A stretch of DNA of 64,000 bases from an uncultured Clostridia bacterium (GTDB lineage: Bacteria; Bacillota; Clostridia; Oscillospirales; Acutalibacteraceae). Numbering within the stretch: position 1 is the stretch's first letter; every line of letters starts with the position of its first letter. Of this stretch, positions 26,968 through 36,107 are shown piece by piece. The position numbers were made by a program, and so were the translations under genes. The DNA lies in the NCBI GenBank assembly GCA_944385055.1, contig CALWVT010000002.1:182376-246375 (forward strand), in the 5' to 3' direction. The notes beneath the pieces were generated by a model. It saw only the letters and a list, made by a program, of their open reading frames with translations. It searched no databases and was not told where the DNA came from.

Positions 26968-26978
26968 CTGTGCCGCTA

Positions 26979-26999
26979 GGTGCGACAAATTGTCGTACC
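26979..26999. repeat. GTGCGACA palindrome, copy 3
   Basis: GGTGCGACA-AAT-TGTCGTACC, one mismatch, between short RNA units 2 and 3. Confidence 0.85.
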
Positions 27000-27010
27000 T
27001 GGCAGTATGT

Positions 27011-27177
27011 TTGACAAAGTCAAACGAATCGCATAAGATAGAGTTGCGGGGCATAGAATTGATAGGCGAACCCGCGTATGCGCACTTTTGCACCAGCTTC
27101 TTTCATAACAACATGGCGAGTGTTTTTTGAAGGAGCTGAAAGAGGTCTTTGCTGTGAAAGCAAGGGCCTCTTTTTCG
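27011..27177 (+). ncRNA. Short non-coding transcription unit 3
   Basis: Promoter TTGACA (27,011) - 17 - TAAGAT (27,034-27,039); predicted RNA about 27,046-27,177 ending in the long hairpin GAGGTCTTTGCT/AGCAAGGGCCTC (27,142-27,170) and T5. No coding frame with a ribosome site. Base sequence differs from units 1 and 2 although the architecture is the same. Confidence 0.5.
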
Positions 27178-27325
27178 TTTGGAAGGAGAGGGGCCGGCTG
27201 CTGTTTTCAAATAGACGTAATTGAAAATTAGGATAAGAAAAAGGCCAAGCATTTGCAGCCTGGCCCTTTCCTCATTTCGTTGCAACTGTGTTGTTTGCAA
27301 CAATGCTCGTATTATCTACGACATT

Positions 27326-27352
27326 ATTTCAATCCACACCGCTAAGCGGTGG
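27326..27352. repeat. Solitary CRISPR-repeat-like sequence (second copy at 47,798)
   Basis: ATTTCAATCCAC followed by a CACCGC-TAA-GCGGTG hairpin. The first 12 bases equal the reverse complement of the GTGGATTGAAAT end of many type I-C repeats and the rest keeps a hairpin, but only one unit is present and there is no spacer array. Confidence 0.35.
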
Positions 27353-27453
27353 TCAGCATACACCTTGGTGCACACCGACGTAATTACTTACAGTTATATT
27401 ATCACCTCTTGCACTATAAAAGTCAAGACCTAGATTAGAAAATAGCTAAAGAG

Positions 27454-27843
27454 TTATTGTCGATTCAACCAACAGGTACCGATAACTTTGCCGGCATCAT
27501 CGACGACAGTGCCTCCAACGGTAAGAAGGCGGGAAGTCTCCATTCCCAAAGCCTTGCACGCATTCGCGTACATGGCCGATACGACACACAGGTCGCACTC
27601 TTCCGGGTCTGGTAGAGGATCTATATGTTCGAATTCCAATGCAGAATGAACAGGAATACTTACCCCGTCCATTTGGATAGGTTCAAGCTCCATTTGCGGC
27701 GCCGTGCGCGCGGACAGCATCCTGCCGCCGTAGGGGATCGTTGCGACTTTCTCACCGCCGCGATACTTGCGGATCTTCGGATCATATACAGCCCCTACGT
27801 AAATGTCAATATCGTGCCCGCCAACGTAGGATTTGATTTTCAT
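27454..27843 (-). CDS. Unrecognised 129-residue protein (copy A)
   Basis: Starts MKIKSYVGGHDIDIYVGAV with a GGAGGAATAAGT site before the ATG. I recognise no family. It is a compact acidic protein without membrane segments; two cysteines sit in PEECDLCVVSAMY. An almost identical copy (one residue changed at the C-terminus) is encoded at 47,926-48,315, implying recent duplication. It precedes a PIN-type toxin-antitoxin pair read on the same strand and may be part of that transcript. Confidence 0.65.
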   Translation of the reverse strand: MKIKSYVGGHDIDIYVGAVYDPKIRKYRGGEKVATIPYGGRMLSARTAPQMELEPIQMDGVSIPVHSALEFEHIDPLPDPEECDLCVVSAMYANACKALGMETSRLLTVGGTVVDDAGKVIGTCWLNRQ

Positions 27844-27887
27844 ACTTATTCCTCCTTCGATGCTTTTATATCGGCTTTTTCAATTTC

Positions 27888-28283
27888 TCACGAATGATTC
27901 TGCTGTGCTTCTAAAAATTCCGATACGCTTATAACCTGCGGATCATCAGGAAAATGCTTTAGATTGCCTGTAATCAATGCAGCGCCGCAGGTCTTCGCGA
28001 CTTCATAAAACTTCTTGTCCGCGGTGTCTGAAAACGGAAGATCGATCGGTTTCGCGATCACGGATTGCCCGCAGAAATTGAACCAGTCGAGCAGCGCGTT
28101 GATCTGGCCTTGCGGAAACCGAAATTTCGGACGTTGCAGAACCTCACGGTACTCGTTCATAATTCGATAGTCAAAGCAGGGGATAATGCTGCCGGATAAA
28201 ACCATGCCGATGACTTGAGCCGGCGCGCCGTTTTTGGACCACAGAGCAGACACCAGCACGTTGGTGTCGATCACAACCAGCAT
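27888..28283 (-). CDS. PIN-domain toxin (VapC-like)
   Basis: A 131-residue ribonuclease toxin of the PIN family. Acidic residues of the active site appear in VVIDTNVLVSALW (Asp near 5), NEYREVL (Glu), and LPFSDTADKKFYEVA (Asp). It lies 3 bases after its antitoxin gene and is read on the same strand, the standard toxin-antitoxin layout. A broken copy remains at 48,363-48,475. Confidence 0.85.
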   Translation of the reverse strand: MLVVIDTNVLVSALWSKNGAPAQVIGMVLSGSIIPCFDYRIMNEYREVLQRPKFRFPQGQINALLDWFNFCGQSVIAKPIDLPFSDTADKKFYEVAKTCGAALITGNLKHFPDDPQVISVSEFLEAQQNHS

Positions 28284-28286
28284 GCT

Positions 28287-28562
28287 TCATTCCTCCTGGC
28301 GAGTCTCTGCAATTTCGGCTTCGATATCTTCGTCACTTAGAAACCCCTGTTTTGCAGCATGTTCGCGCATCGAATTGAACGCGATCATCGCCTTCGCCTG
28401 CCGAACTGCCTTGAGGGTTTCTTCAAAGCTGCCGTCCGTGATGTCGAGCATCAGAGCGGTTGGGCGGCCGTTGTTTGTGATGATGACCTCACCGTCCTCG
28501 GCAAGATCCTCCCAGATACTTTTTGGGGTTGTTCGCAAATCTCTTACCGTATAAAACTGCAT
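28287..28562 (-). CDS. Phd/YefM-like antitoxin
   Basis: A 91-residue protein with the DNA-binding N-terminus RTTPKSIWEDLAEDGEVIITNNGRPTALML of the Phd/YefM type and a charged C-terminal tail for binding the PIN toxin encoded next. Such antitoxins repress their own promoter, which would lie in the 28,563-28,620 region. Confidence 0.8.
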   Translation of the reverse strand: MQFYTVRDLRTTPKSIWEDLAEDGEVIITNNGRPTALMLDITDGSFEETLKAVRQAKAMIAFNSMREHAAKQGFLSDEDIEAEIAETRQEE

Positions 28563-28940
28563 AGAAGCTCACCTCTTTCCTCTTTATTATACATGATAAG
28601 TAACACAATTGTCAACGAATAAACGCTCAAATTGAGTGACAATTTATAGCAACAAATGAAACAATATGTTTATCCGGCCCCTTCCTGCCGCGTGCAAGGA
28701 GGGGCTGGTTTCTGCTTGCTTTACGTGGAAAGAGATCAATTGCAGTTTTAGACATAATTGAGGTTTTAAAACACATAAGTGTTCATAAGTTGCGATCAGG
28801 ACAAGAAAAATTTTTAAAAAATTACGTTTTATTAACCTGAATTAATGCAAGCCTTAAAAAATTGATGTAAAATATAATATATGAACGAAATTTTAGTCAC
28901 ATTCTTGTATTGTACGAGAGCATCTGAAAAGGAGATTTTT
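28563..28940. other. Intergenic region between the TA pair and the subtilase operon
   Basis: Holds the divergent start regions. A GGCCCCTTCC/GGAGGGGC hairpin (about 28,676-28,706) belongs to the same family as the terminator at 35,736. A TATAAT at 28,873-28,878 could be the -10 of the subtilase gene, but no good -35 is visible. Confidence 0.4.
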
Positions 28941-31601
28941 ATGAAAAAGATAGCAGTGGTATTTATGTGTATAATTTCACTGTGCTTAAGCGGTTGTGGA
29001 ATAACATCTGATGACTCCAATGAAAAAACCTTTGAAGCATACTATCAATCTATTTCCGACAGTGACGTCGTGTTTGAAGGTAATACGAATTATGTGAATT
29101 CTCAGATTTTGTTGACAGCTGCAGATGGTGTATCAAAAAAGCAGGTCGAAAAGTTGATAAAGAAACAAGGAGGAGATATAGTCGGATATATTTCAATTTC
29201 AAACGACTATCAAATCGAATTCGCTAATAATAAAACATTTGAAGAACTCAATACAATTATTGCAGATTTGAAAAGCAATGATGATGTTGAGAATGCCACC
29301 TTAAATTATGCCAGCCAGCAAAATACATCGGCGATTGACTATACAAAAGATCCCTGGATTGACGCGAATAATGCAAAAGATACTTCCGGTTCACAGTGGT
29401 CAGAGATAAACCCCAAAGGTAATAACTGGTGGGCTGAAGCAATCATGTTGCCTTCAGTCTGGAATATGAACGTAGAATTCCAACCTGTAAAGGTAGGAAT
29501 ATTTGATACCATGTTTGATACAGATAACGAGGATTTGCAGAATAAATTCGTAAAAATATGGAATAACCCAAAGAATGAAAATGGAAATTGTATGGTATCT
29601 TCATTGTATAGCAGCGCAAAGCAAGCAAATCAATCAACAACGAACTATGCTCACGGCACACACGTAGCGGGGCTAATAGCCGCAAAAGCAGAAAATCATT
29701 TTGGAATTGCTGGTGTAAGCCAGAATGTACAATTATATGGATTTTCGTATGTTTCTGCACTTACTGATACGGAGAATGAGAATATATGGAATGATTTTTT
29801 TGAAATAAAATATAGTATTGCACTTATGCTTAACGAAGGCGTCAAGGTAATAAATTTCTCTGTTAGTGAAAGTGAACTGTTGGTTGCAGCACAGCATGGC
29901 GTTGAAAATGCATTGACAATTTTAGATGAACTAAGTACATCATATGAACGCTTTTTCAAGAAGTGCTTAGATGCAGGATATGACTTTTTAATTGTTAAAT
30001 GTGCAGGAAATGAAAATCATTATAATTGGAAATCATGCAGTGCAAACAAAGATCATCCTTATGGATATATGGTCGATAATACCGTCGAGGATAATACAGT
30101 TTATGACGCTCAATATGATTTCTTTGGAGCAATCAAAGATGAGACAGTGAAGGCACATATTTTAATTGTTGGCGCAGTAGAAAATCATACAGACTATTAT
30201 AAGACCGCTGAATTCAGCACAGTCGGGAAGCGAGTGGATGTTTATGCACCGGGTAAGAGCGTTTTAAGCGATTTTCCTACTAATATTACTGTAATGGATG
30301 ACGGAACATCTATGTCAACACCAATTGTTACTGGAATTGCAGCACTTGTTTGGGGCGTTAACCCAGATTTAAGCGCTGAGCAAGTTGCAAGTATTATTCG
30401 TGCTTCTACTAGTATTACGCTATTTGATTCAGAAAGTGTCTCTAACTTCTTTCATACTGTGGACACGACACCTATTGTAAATGCTTATTTTGCCGTTCAG
30501 TTGGCACAGAATATACCTGCAGAGGATAATGAGGAGGAAAACACATCTGGTATCGTAACCGGCATGGCCTATCATACTTCGGGTGAAAATTCTGTAGAAG
30601 CGATGACTGGTGTAACAATCACAGTATTTGATGCTGCGGAGAGTATTATAGACACAGTTAATACGTCGGAATTCAGCGGCTACTCATTTGTTTTGCCTGA
30701 AGGTACTTATACAGTTACGGCAGAAGCAGACGGATATGAAACTGAGAGCAAAGAAATTACTTTAACAAAAAATGAAGTACTAAATGTAGATTTTGATATG
30801 AAGGAAGTTGTAAAAGAGCTCAGCGAAGAGGAATTACTCTCAAAAGTTGAATTGGAAGCAGGCCATGAAATGGAAAGTCACGTATATGTTGATCTGGATC
30901 ATAATGAAACTAATGAATTGATTGGTGTCTATAGCGATAACAATGGCTCTTACCAGACATGGTATTGTAGTAGTGATGGGAGTACGTGCAAATTAGTACA
31001 TCAATCCGAAGAGTGGATGGATGCGTGCGATATTGATCTATTGGATGTTAGCAATGAAACGCATGTAGCCATTAACGTTTATAGAACTATGGGAACAGGT
31101 GGAAGTTATTCTATTCTAAGATTAAACAATAAAGAGATTGAGTGCTTGATTTCTAACAAGTATGGATACGTGTCAATGAATAACGATGGAGATATTCTGC
31201 TTGATATTGAAGCGTACGATTCGATGTATGATCCATACAGTGGAGGTAAATTAGGACATACATGGAAAGATACATACTTGTTTTTTGATGGGAGTACATA
31301 TAAAGAATATGGTGCAAAAGAAATATCAGAAAATGAATTCTTGGAGTACAATAATTCTCAAGCAATCAAAAATGAAATTAAAAATAATCTGGAAAAAGAA
31401 AGTACATATTTGGAGTTTAGGTACTTTAAAAGAAAAAATGGAATTATGCATATTCAATGTAACGTGCATAAAGAGTCAGGAGAAATTCGGTATGGATATT
31501 ATACGGTTAGATATAGTGGAAATGAGATAGACGAAAATCTAGGAGATTATATTTCAGGAGAAATGGAATCTAGTTTCTCTGATCTAGAAGTAGTATATTA
31601 A
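28941..31601 (+). CDS. Exported subtilase-family serine protease lipoprotein
   Basis: 886 residues. Signal MKKIAVVFMCIISLCLSGC ends in a lipobox cysteine. A propeptide-like domain (about 40-130, SQILLTAADGVSKKQVEKLI) precedes a peptidase S8 domain: catalytic Asp in VGIFDTMFDTDNEDL, His in NYAHGTHVAGLIAAK and Ser in DGTSMSTPIVTGIAALVW. A carboxypeptidase-regulatory/PEGA-like beta domain (FVLPEGTYTVTAEADGYETE) and a C-terminal region of unknown fold follow. The ATG at 28,941 follows AAAAGGAGA; a longer frame begins in the promoter region. It heads an AT-rich three-gene operon of exported proteins, suggesting processing of its neighbours or of external proteins. Confidence 0.85.
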   Translation: MKKIAVVFMCIISLCLSGCGITSDDSNEKTFEAYYQSISDSDVVFEGNTNYVNSQILLTAADGVSKKQVEKLIKKQGGDIVGYISISNDYQIEFANNKTFEELNTIIADLKSNDDVENATLNYASQQNTSAIDYTKDPWIDANNAKDTSGSQWSEINPKGNNWWAEAIMLPSVWNMNVEFQPVKVGIFDTMFDTDNEDLQNKFVKIWNNPKNENGNCMVSSLYSSAKQANQSTTNYAHGTHVAGLIAAKAENHFGIAGVSQNVQLYGFSYVSALTDTENENIWNDFFEIKYSIALMLNEGVKVINFSVSESELLVAAQHGVENALTILDELSTSYERFFKKCLDAGYDFLIVKCAGNENHYNWKSCSANKDHPYGYMVDNTVEDNTVYDAQYDFFGAIKDETVKAHILIVGAVENHTDYYKTAEFSTVGKRVDVYAPGKSVLSDFPTNITVMDDGTSMSTPIVTGIAALVWGVNPDLSAEQVASIIRASTSITLFDSESVSNFFHTVDTTPIVNAYFAVQLAQNIPAEDNEEENTSGIVTGMAYHTSGENSVEAMTGVTITVFDAAESIIDTVNTSEFSGYSFVLPEGTYTVTAEADGYETESKEITLTKNEVLNVDFDMKEVVKELSEEELLSKVELEAGHEMESHVYVDLDHNETNELIGVYSDNNGSYQTWYCSSDGSTCKLVHQSEEWMDACDIDLLDVSNETHVAINVYRTMGTGGSYSILRLNNKEIECLISNKYGYVSMNNDGDILLDIEAYDSMYDPYSGGKLGHTWKDTYLFFDGSTYKEYGAKEISENEFLEYNNSQAIKNEIKNNLEKESTYLEFRYFKRKNGIMHIQCNVHKESGEIRYGYYTVRYSGNEIDENLGDYISGEMESSFSDLEVVY

Positions 31602-31648
31602 TTTAATCCTTGATCTTTTCAAGTTCTTGCGTTTAAGAGGTTTGTAAA

Positions 31649-32221
31649 ATGAAAAAAAGATTATTCTTATGTATTTTAATTTGCTTAACACTTGTTAGTT
31701 TTGTAGGATGCGGTGAAGAGAACGAGTTAGTCAAAGACAGTGCGCAGAAAATAGTGAATGCTTTTACTGACAAGGATATGGATGCAATTAATAAAATTAT
31801 TTTTGATGTAGAAGAAACCAAAGTAGATGATGAACTGTCTGACATTTGGGGCGAAAGCGAAGAATCGCAAGAAGGGGTAATTGCTCATATTTTTGAACTG
31901 GTAACTATCAAAGTGAAAACAACTACAGATAGCTTGATTACTTATGAAATTGTAGCACCGAATATGAAAAATGTATTTCATGATGTTGAAAATAGAGAGA
32001 ACATAACAGAACAAGATTTATTAAATTATATTATTGATTATGCAAATAATTCTGAAAAAATAGATACAGAAATATCGCTTGAATACACGCTTATAGACAA
32101 CGAACCTGTAATTAACTACAAGGACGAAAAGTTTATCAACGCAATAACTGGTGGACTTACGGATGCCTATAAAACGCTGTATTCTGAAATGATGGAAAAG
32201 TATGAGAAGGGAGAAAGTTGA
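31649..32221 (+). CDS. Small lipoprotein in the subtilase operon
   Basis: 190 residues with signal MKKRLFLCILICLTLVSFVGC (lipobox VGC). The mature part has a region reminiscent of small alpha/beta limit-domain lipoproteins (KDSAQKIVNAFTDKDMDAINKI), common in Clostridia, function unknown. It lies 47 bases after the subtilase and its stop overlaps the start region of the next gene. Confidence 0.7.
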   Translation: MKKRLFLCILICLTLVSFVGCGEENELVKDSAQKIVNAFTDKDMDAINKIIFDVEETKVDDELSDIWGESEESQEGVIAHIFELVTIKVKTTTDSLITYEIVAPNMKNVFHDVENRENITEQDLLNYIIDYANNSEKIDTEISLEYTLIDNEPVINYKDEKFINAITGGLTDAYKTLYSEMMEKYEKGES

Positions 32222-32223
32222 AA

Positions 32224-35200
32224 ATGAAAAAGGTTGTTAGTATAATATTATCAATATTTATATTTTTATCTACATATACAACAGCTATGGCGATCGAAGA
32301 CAGCAGTAAATATTATACTGTGCAAGTCGAATACTCCGATAATACCGGTCATAAGGAAACATTAGATGTTATGGTGCAAAACAATAATGTTTTTGTTAAT
32401 GCAAAAATGATTGCTGAAAGATTGGGGTACTCATTTTATGACGATGGGGAAAGTGCAACAATTTTCAATAATTCTTCAGATATGATTCCATCGTCAAAAA
32501 CAGAATTCAATTATAATAGTACGAGTGTATCTCATATGATATTTAATTATATGATTGATACATATAAAGCACCTTTTGCAAGTGTAAAAAACGATAAAGG
32601 AAGTTGGATTCCACTCGAATATTCTCTACTTTTACTTAATAGTGGAATGATGATTAGCGATGGAGCATTGCTAATTGACATTCCACAAAAGAGAATTATT
32701 GATTATATGTATGATATTCAAAAAAACTATGGGAAGTATAATTTCGATTGGGCGGATGACATAGGATATTCTGAAAGTGATGTGAATGTAATTGGTGGAA
32801 GTAGTCATTTAATAAATATATTTAATGGTTTGCTTGAATTTGATGGTGCGTCTTGGAAGAGCTTTTTTCAGCAATTTGCCGGAAATATGAAGGCTTATGA
32901 TAAAAAGTACGGCGAAGATCTTGCAATGCTTTTTTGCACAGAATCAAATAAAGAATTGCAAGCGACAATAGATAATGTCGATATGTTTCTTGAGCTATTA
33001 GATGATGATGGCGAATTGATGGAAATTTTATCTAAGAAATCTGAAATAACTGATTTACAGGTCGGTTCACTATACGAGCAATGTGAAAAAATACTACAGA
33101 ATATTGATAATAAAAATTCATCACTTGCTCTTTACAACAGATCATATCAGGCACTAGAAAAGGCATTAGATAGACAGACCTGGTTTTCAAAAACGGGAGG
33201 AAACATTCTTGAGGCTCAGAAGGGTATAAATAGCGCTGCCGGAAATGCGTTTACTTTTCTCGACATTGGAGCGAAAGTATTAGAAGTTGCTGGTTACATG
33301 CAGGAATTTCAAAGTCAAGATAAATTTTCCCTTGAGGCATTAACTCATTATTTGGATTCAGCTAATAATGGGCTTGAATTACCGAAGGAAATGAAAAAAT
33401 CAATGATTGAATATTCAGATGTCCTGTCAAGTAACTTCGCCGATTATACGACTAAGCGTTTTGCAGAAAATGTAGATCAGTGGGTGATCGATGAACTTCC
33501 ATTGAGTGAAATTTTGGGTACACAAGGCGCTAGTGCGTTACTTGCTTGGGATATAGCATCTAATGTGATTCCATTTATATCAAATGGCTTATCGGATGCA
33601 GATAATTTTGAACTTGCTATGTATTCAGGAATTTTTCAGGGAGACGCTTTCTCTAATTTTTTGAGTAAACGTGATTATGTATTTTCAAATGAAAAGAATA
33701 TTACCTCGGAAAATCTATATGAACTTTCTCAATATTGCTATATATATATGAAATCTTGTTATATTACAAGAGAATCAGCACTTGCGTCACTTAGCAATAA
33801 GACCACTTTATATAAGGACAAGTTACAACCACTCATTGACTATCAAAATTCAATTAATGATGAAATCGCTAAAATTTTAGTCGAACTTAAAAATGCAAAC
33901 AACACTAACGATGGTTTTATATTTGCCTTTTTGCCTTCTGATAATGAAAAAATTCTGAGTGAATATGATGACAGTCAGCTAATTAGTTGGATCGAGACAC
34001 AGCAGAATAATCAAGTAAGTGATGACGAGTTAACTGCCAAATATATTGACTTTTTAGAGGCACAAGGATATCAAATTTATACGCAAGATTGGATGTATGG
34101 AACGCCCTCAGAATATGCCATTTTAGATATAAATGATGACGGAATTTCTGAACTAATAATCACTGGTGGCGATGATTTTGGCTTTTATAATTTTGTAGTG
34201 TTATCGTATGATACAGATTCCGGAGAAATATATGCGTTACCTCTCTCTTACTTAGAAGACAACAGAGATGACACAAGTGAGTATATAGCGCAATATTACT
34301 CATCTATAAAGTATTCGTCCAATAATCATGCATTAGTATTTACTGAATTTAACAATGGAAATTACTATGGAGAAAATTGCTTTTGGGAGATCAAAAATAC
34401 AGAGCTAGTTGATGAATTTAAAGTGTGGTTTGAAGCGAATAGCAATACAAATCAAATAACTTATGGGATTACTGATGCACAGGGAGAAAAATCAATTGAC
34501 AAAGTAAAATTTGATGAATACGTAAATGAGCCAACTGAAATTGTATTCAAACCAATTCCTGATAATAGTGAACAATCAAATATCTTTGAGGCAATTCCAC
34601 AAGATTTCGTTTTTTCAAGTGGCGCAGGAGCTTGGAGGACAACAATACATGTTTCAAATGATGGAACTTTTACAGGAAAATTTACCGATTCAGAAGCTGG
34701 CGATATTGGTGATAAATGTCCTAACGGAACAGTATACTATTGTGATTTTAATGGGAAGTTTTCTATGCCTCAAAAAATCAACGAATATATTTACTCGATG
34801 AATCTTGAATCACTGGATGTTGAGGAGACCTCTGGTACTGTATATTACGAAAATGGTATCAGGTATATTGCTTCCGACCCAAACGGTTTTGATAATGCAG
34901 ATGAATTTCTTATTTATTTACCAGGATGCCCATTAAAAGAAATAGCAGAAGAATTTCTATCATGGTCACTCATAAATGATCAAATAAGAGATTCAATTCC
35001 AATAGGAGTGTATGGAATATATAATGTAGGGGGAAAGAAAGGCTTTGTGGGAGAAGATGACAATAGCATATGGAGAAGAACATATACATATTCTTTTCAT
35101 TCCTATAGATCAGAATTGCAGCCAAGTTACTATTCTGAAAGCCATCTAAATTTTTGGCCGGAATCAGGTGCTGCAACATTGGTCTTGGGATTTAATTGGA

Positions 35201-35391
35201 GCAATGATGATCAAACAGAATTTATTGCTTCTGATTATAGGGGAACTGGCGAGTACAATATATCATTTGATTTTAATGAGGATTTTAGCTTAGTAACGGT
35301 TAATGTGAAAAGCATCTCAGGTTTTAATTTAGAACCATGGGGTGGAACTGTTGACGGAACGCTTTCAGCCAAGTATCAGGTTAAAGAATAA
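32224..35391 (+). CDS. Large exported protein with copper-amine-oxidase-type N-terminal domain
   Basis: About 1,055 residues. Signal peptide MKKVVSIILSIFIFLSTYTTAMA, then a stalk domain of the copper-amine-oxidase N-terminal type (LDVMVQNNNVFVNAKMIAERLGYSF), a long helical middle region (about 150-560), an EF-hand-like repeat AILDINDDGISELIITGGDDF near 640, and a beta-rich C-terminal part. No catalytic motif recognised. The ATG at 32,224 follows GGGAG; a TTG at 32,218 is the alternative. With the subtilase and lipoprotein it forms a surface-protein cassette. Confidence 0.65.
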   Translation: MKKVVSIILSIFIFLSTYTTAMAIEDSSKYYTVQVEYSDNTGHKETLDVMVQNNNVFVNAKMIAERLGYSFYDDGESATIFNNSSDMIPSSKTEFNYNSTSVSHMIFNYMIDTYKAPFASVKNDKGSWIPLEYSLLLLNSGMMISDGALLIDIPQKRIIDYMYDIQKNYGKYNFDWADDIGYSESDVNVIGGSSHLINIFNGLLEFDGASWKSFFQQFAGNMKAYDKKYGEDLAMLFCTESNKELQATIDNVDMFLELLDDDGELMEILSKKSEITDLQVGSLYEQCEKILQNIDNKNSSLALYNRSYQALEKALDRQTWFSKTGGNILEAQKGINSAAGNAFTFLDIGAKVLEVAGYMQEFQSQDKFSLEALTHYLDSANNGLELPKEMKKSMIEYSDVLSSNFADYTTKRFAENVDQWVIDELPLSEILGTQGASALLAWDIASNVIPFISNGLSDADNFELAMYSGIFQGDAFSNFLSKRDYVFSNEKNITSENLYELSQYCYIYMKSCYITRESALASLSNKTTLYKDKLQPLIDYQNSINDEIAKILVELKNANNTNDGFIFAFLPSDNEKILSEYDDSQLISWIETQQNNQVSDDELTAKYIDFLEAQGYQIYTQDWMYGTPSEYAILDINDDGISELIITGGDDFGFYNFVVLSYDTDSGEIYALPLSYLEDNRDDTSEYIAQYYSSIKYSSNNHALVFTEFNNGNYYGENCFWEIKNTELVDEFKVWFEANSNTNQITYGITDAQGEKSIDKVKFDEYVNEPTEIVFKPIPDNSEQSNIFEAIPQDFVFSSGAGAWRTTIHVSNDGTFTGKFTDSEAGDIGDKCPNGTVYYCDFNGKFSMPQKINEYIYSMNLESLDVEETSGTVYYENGIRYIASDPNGFDNADEFLIYLPGCPLKEIAEEFLSWSLINDQIRDSIPIGVYGIYNVGGKKGFVGEDDNSIWRRTYTYSFHSYRSELQPSYYSESHLNFWPESGAATLVLGFNWSNDDQTEFIASDYRGTGEYNISFDFNEDFSLVTVNVKSISGFNLEPWGGTVDGTLSAKYQVKE

Positions 35392-35525
35392 CAGATCCAT
35401 AGAGAAGGGATAAAAGTTGATATGCTCCCTTTAACGCGAACAGTGAGATACTGAACATTGAGAAGAACATGTCTGTCTACCAAGAGGAGGAATGATTTTT
35501 GTAAATCTTAAGAGAAGAACCTGAT

Positions 35526-35711
35526 GTGAGCTACACTTTTGTTACGGCCAACGGCGACATACTCCAAACGAGCATCGTCAAAGACGCCTACCCGGACGCG
35601 CAGGGCCGCTACCTCTGCCGCCTGACGGTCACGGGCTGCGGCGACACAGTCGGCGTCTACTGCAATATTGATGGGAACACGTACAAGCTCTTTACGGTCG
35701 ACTGCCAATAA
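35526..35711 (+). CDS. Small conserved-looking 61-residue protein
   Basis: GTG-started frame, MSYTFVTANGDILQTSIV..., much more GC-rich than its surroundings and with normal codon use, ending just before a strong terminator. Beta-rich with three cysteines in the second half. No family recognised, and the ribosome site (AGAGAAG, about 35,511) is only fair. The base composition suggests a different origin from the operon before it. Confidence 0.45.
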   Translation: MSYTFVTANGDILQTSIVKDAYPDAQGRYLCRLTVTGCGDTVGVYCNIDGNTYKLFTVDCQ

Positions 35712-35735
35712 AGAATCATAGAGAACAATAAAAAA

Positions 35736-35772
35736 GCCGGCCCCTTCCTGCCATCCGCGGGAAGGGGCCGGC
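35736..35772 (+). terminator. Strong terminator after the small GC-rich gene
   Basis: GCCGGCCCCTTCC paired with GGAAGGGGCCGGC. The right half plus GCTGCTGTTTTC recurs at 27,186 and (diverged) at 47,690. Confidence 0.8.
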
Positions 35773-35797
35773 TGCTGTTTTCGGACAGAGAAAAAGA

Positions 35798-35818
35798 GGC
35801 GCGACACGTTGTCGGGTC
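35798..35818. repeat. GTGCGACA palindrome, copy 4 (degenerate)
   Basis: GGCGCGACA-CGT-TGTCGGGTC, with mismatches in the outer arms. Confidence 0.6.
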
Positions 35819-35920
35819 TTCAGGCCAGTGGGTCAGTGTCGCCCCCTGGTTCCCTTTGTGCGTTGCACGAAGGGGGGATTGTGTTTCGAGGCTGAAGAAA
35901 GGGGAATCTTTTTTGAACAT
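35814..35920. repeat. Dispersed repeat of about 105 bases (partner 49,388-49,490)
   Basis: TCTTCAGGCCAG...GTTCCCTTTGTGCG...GCACGAAG...GGCTGAAGAAA recurs with about a dozen differences upstream of the serine resolvase. The centre is a CCCTTTGTGCG/CGCACGAAGGGG hairpin. No gene in 35,819-36,107. Confidence 0.75.
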
Positions 35921-36107
35921 GGGAAAGTGATGTAAACAATACGTGATTAATATTTGTAGGGCAAAAGATTTTTTGCAATATGTCTTTGAACAAAGAAAAT
36001 GAGAGTTAAATTTCATAGAAAAGTAGATATTCCAATATAAAGAAGTTATAATGTTGTAAAAGAGATCGACTTGTAAAAAAGCAGAGCGATAATAAAGGGA
36101 CAAAGCA

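Larger units (their letters stand above)
27183..28063. repeat. Large dispersed repeat, copy A (partner 47,687-48,475)
   Basis: From the GGCCGGCTGCTGTTTTCAAA segment through the 129-residue gene and into the PIN toxin gene, this stretch recurs near-identically about 20.5 kb downstream in the same orientation. The gene part differs by a base or so; the left 130 bases are more diverged, and copy B has lost an internal part of the toxin gene. Confidence 0.85.

Noticed and set aside
27326..27352. A CRISPR array
   Set aside because: Only one repeat-like unit at each of two places, both inside a larger duplication; no spacers and no complete cas gene.
35508..35807. Minus-strand frame opposite the small GC-rich gene
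   Set aside because: It spans the terminator and palindrome; the plus-strand frame has the better codon use and ends before the terminator.
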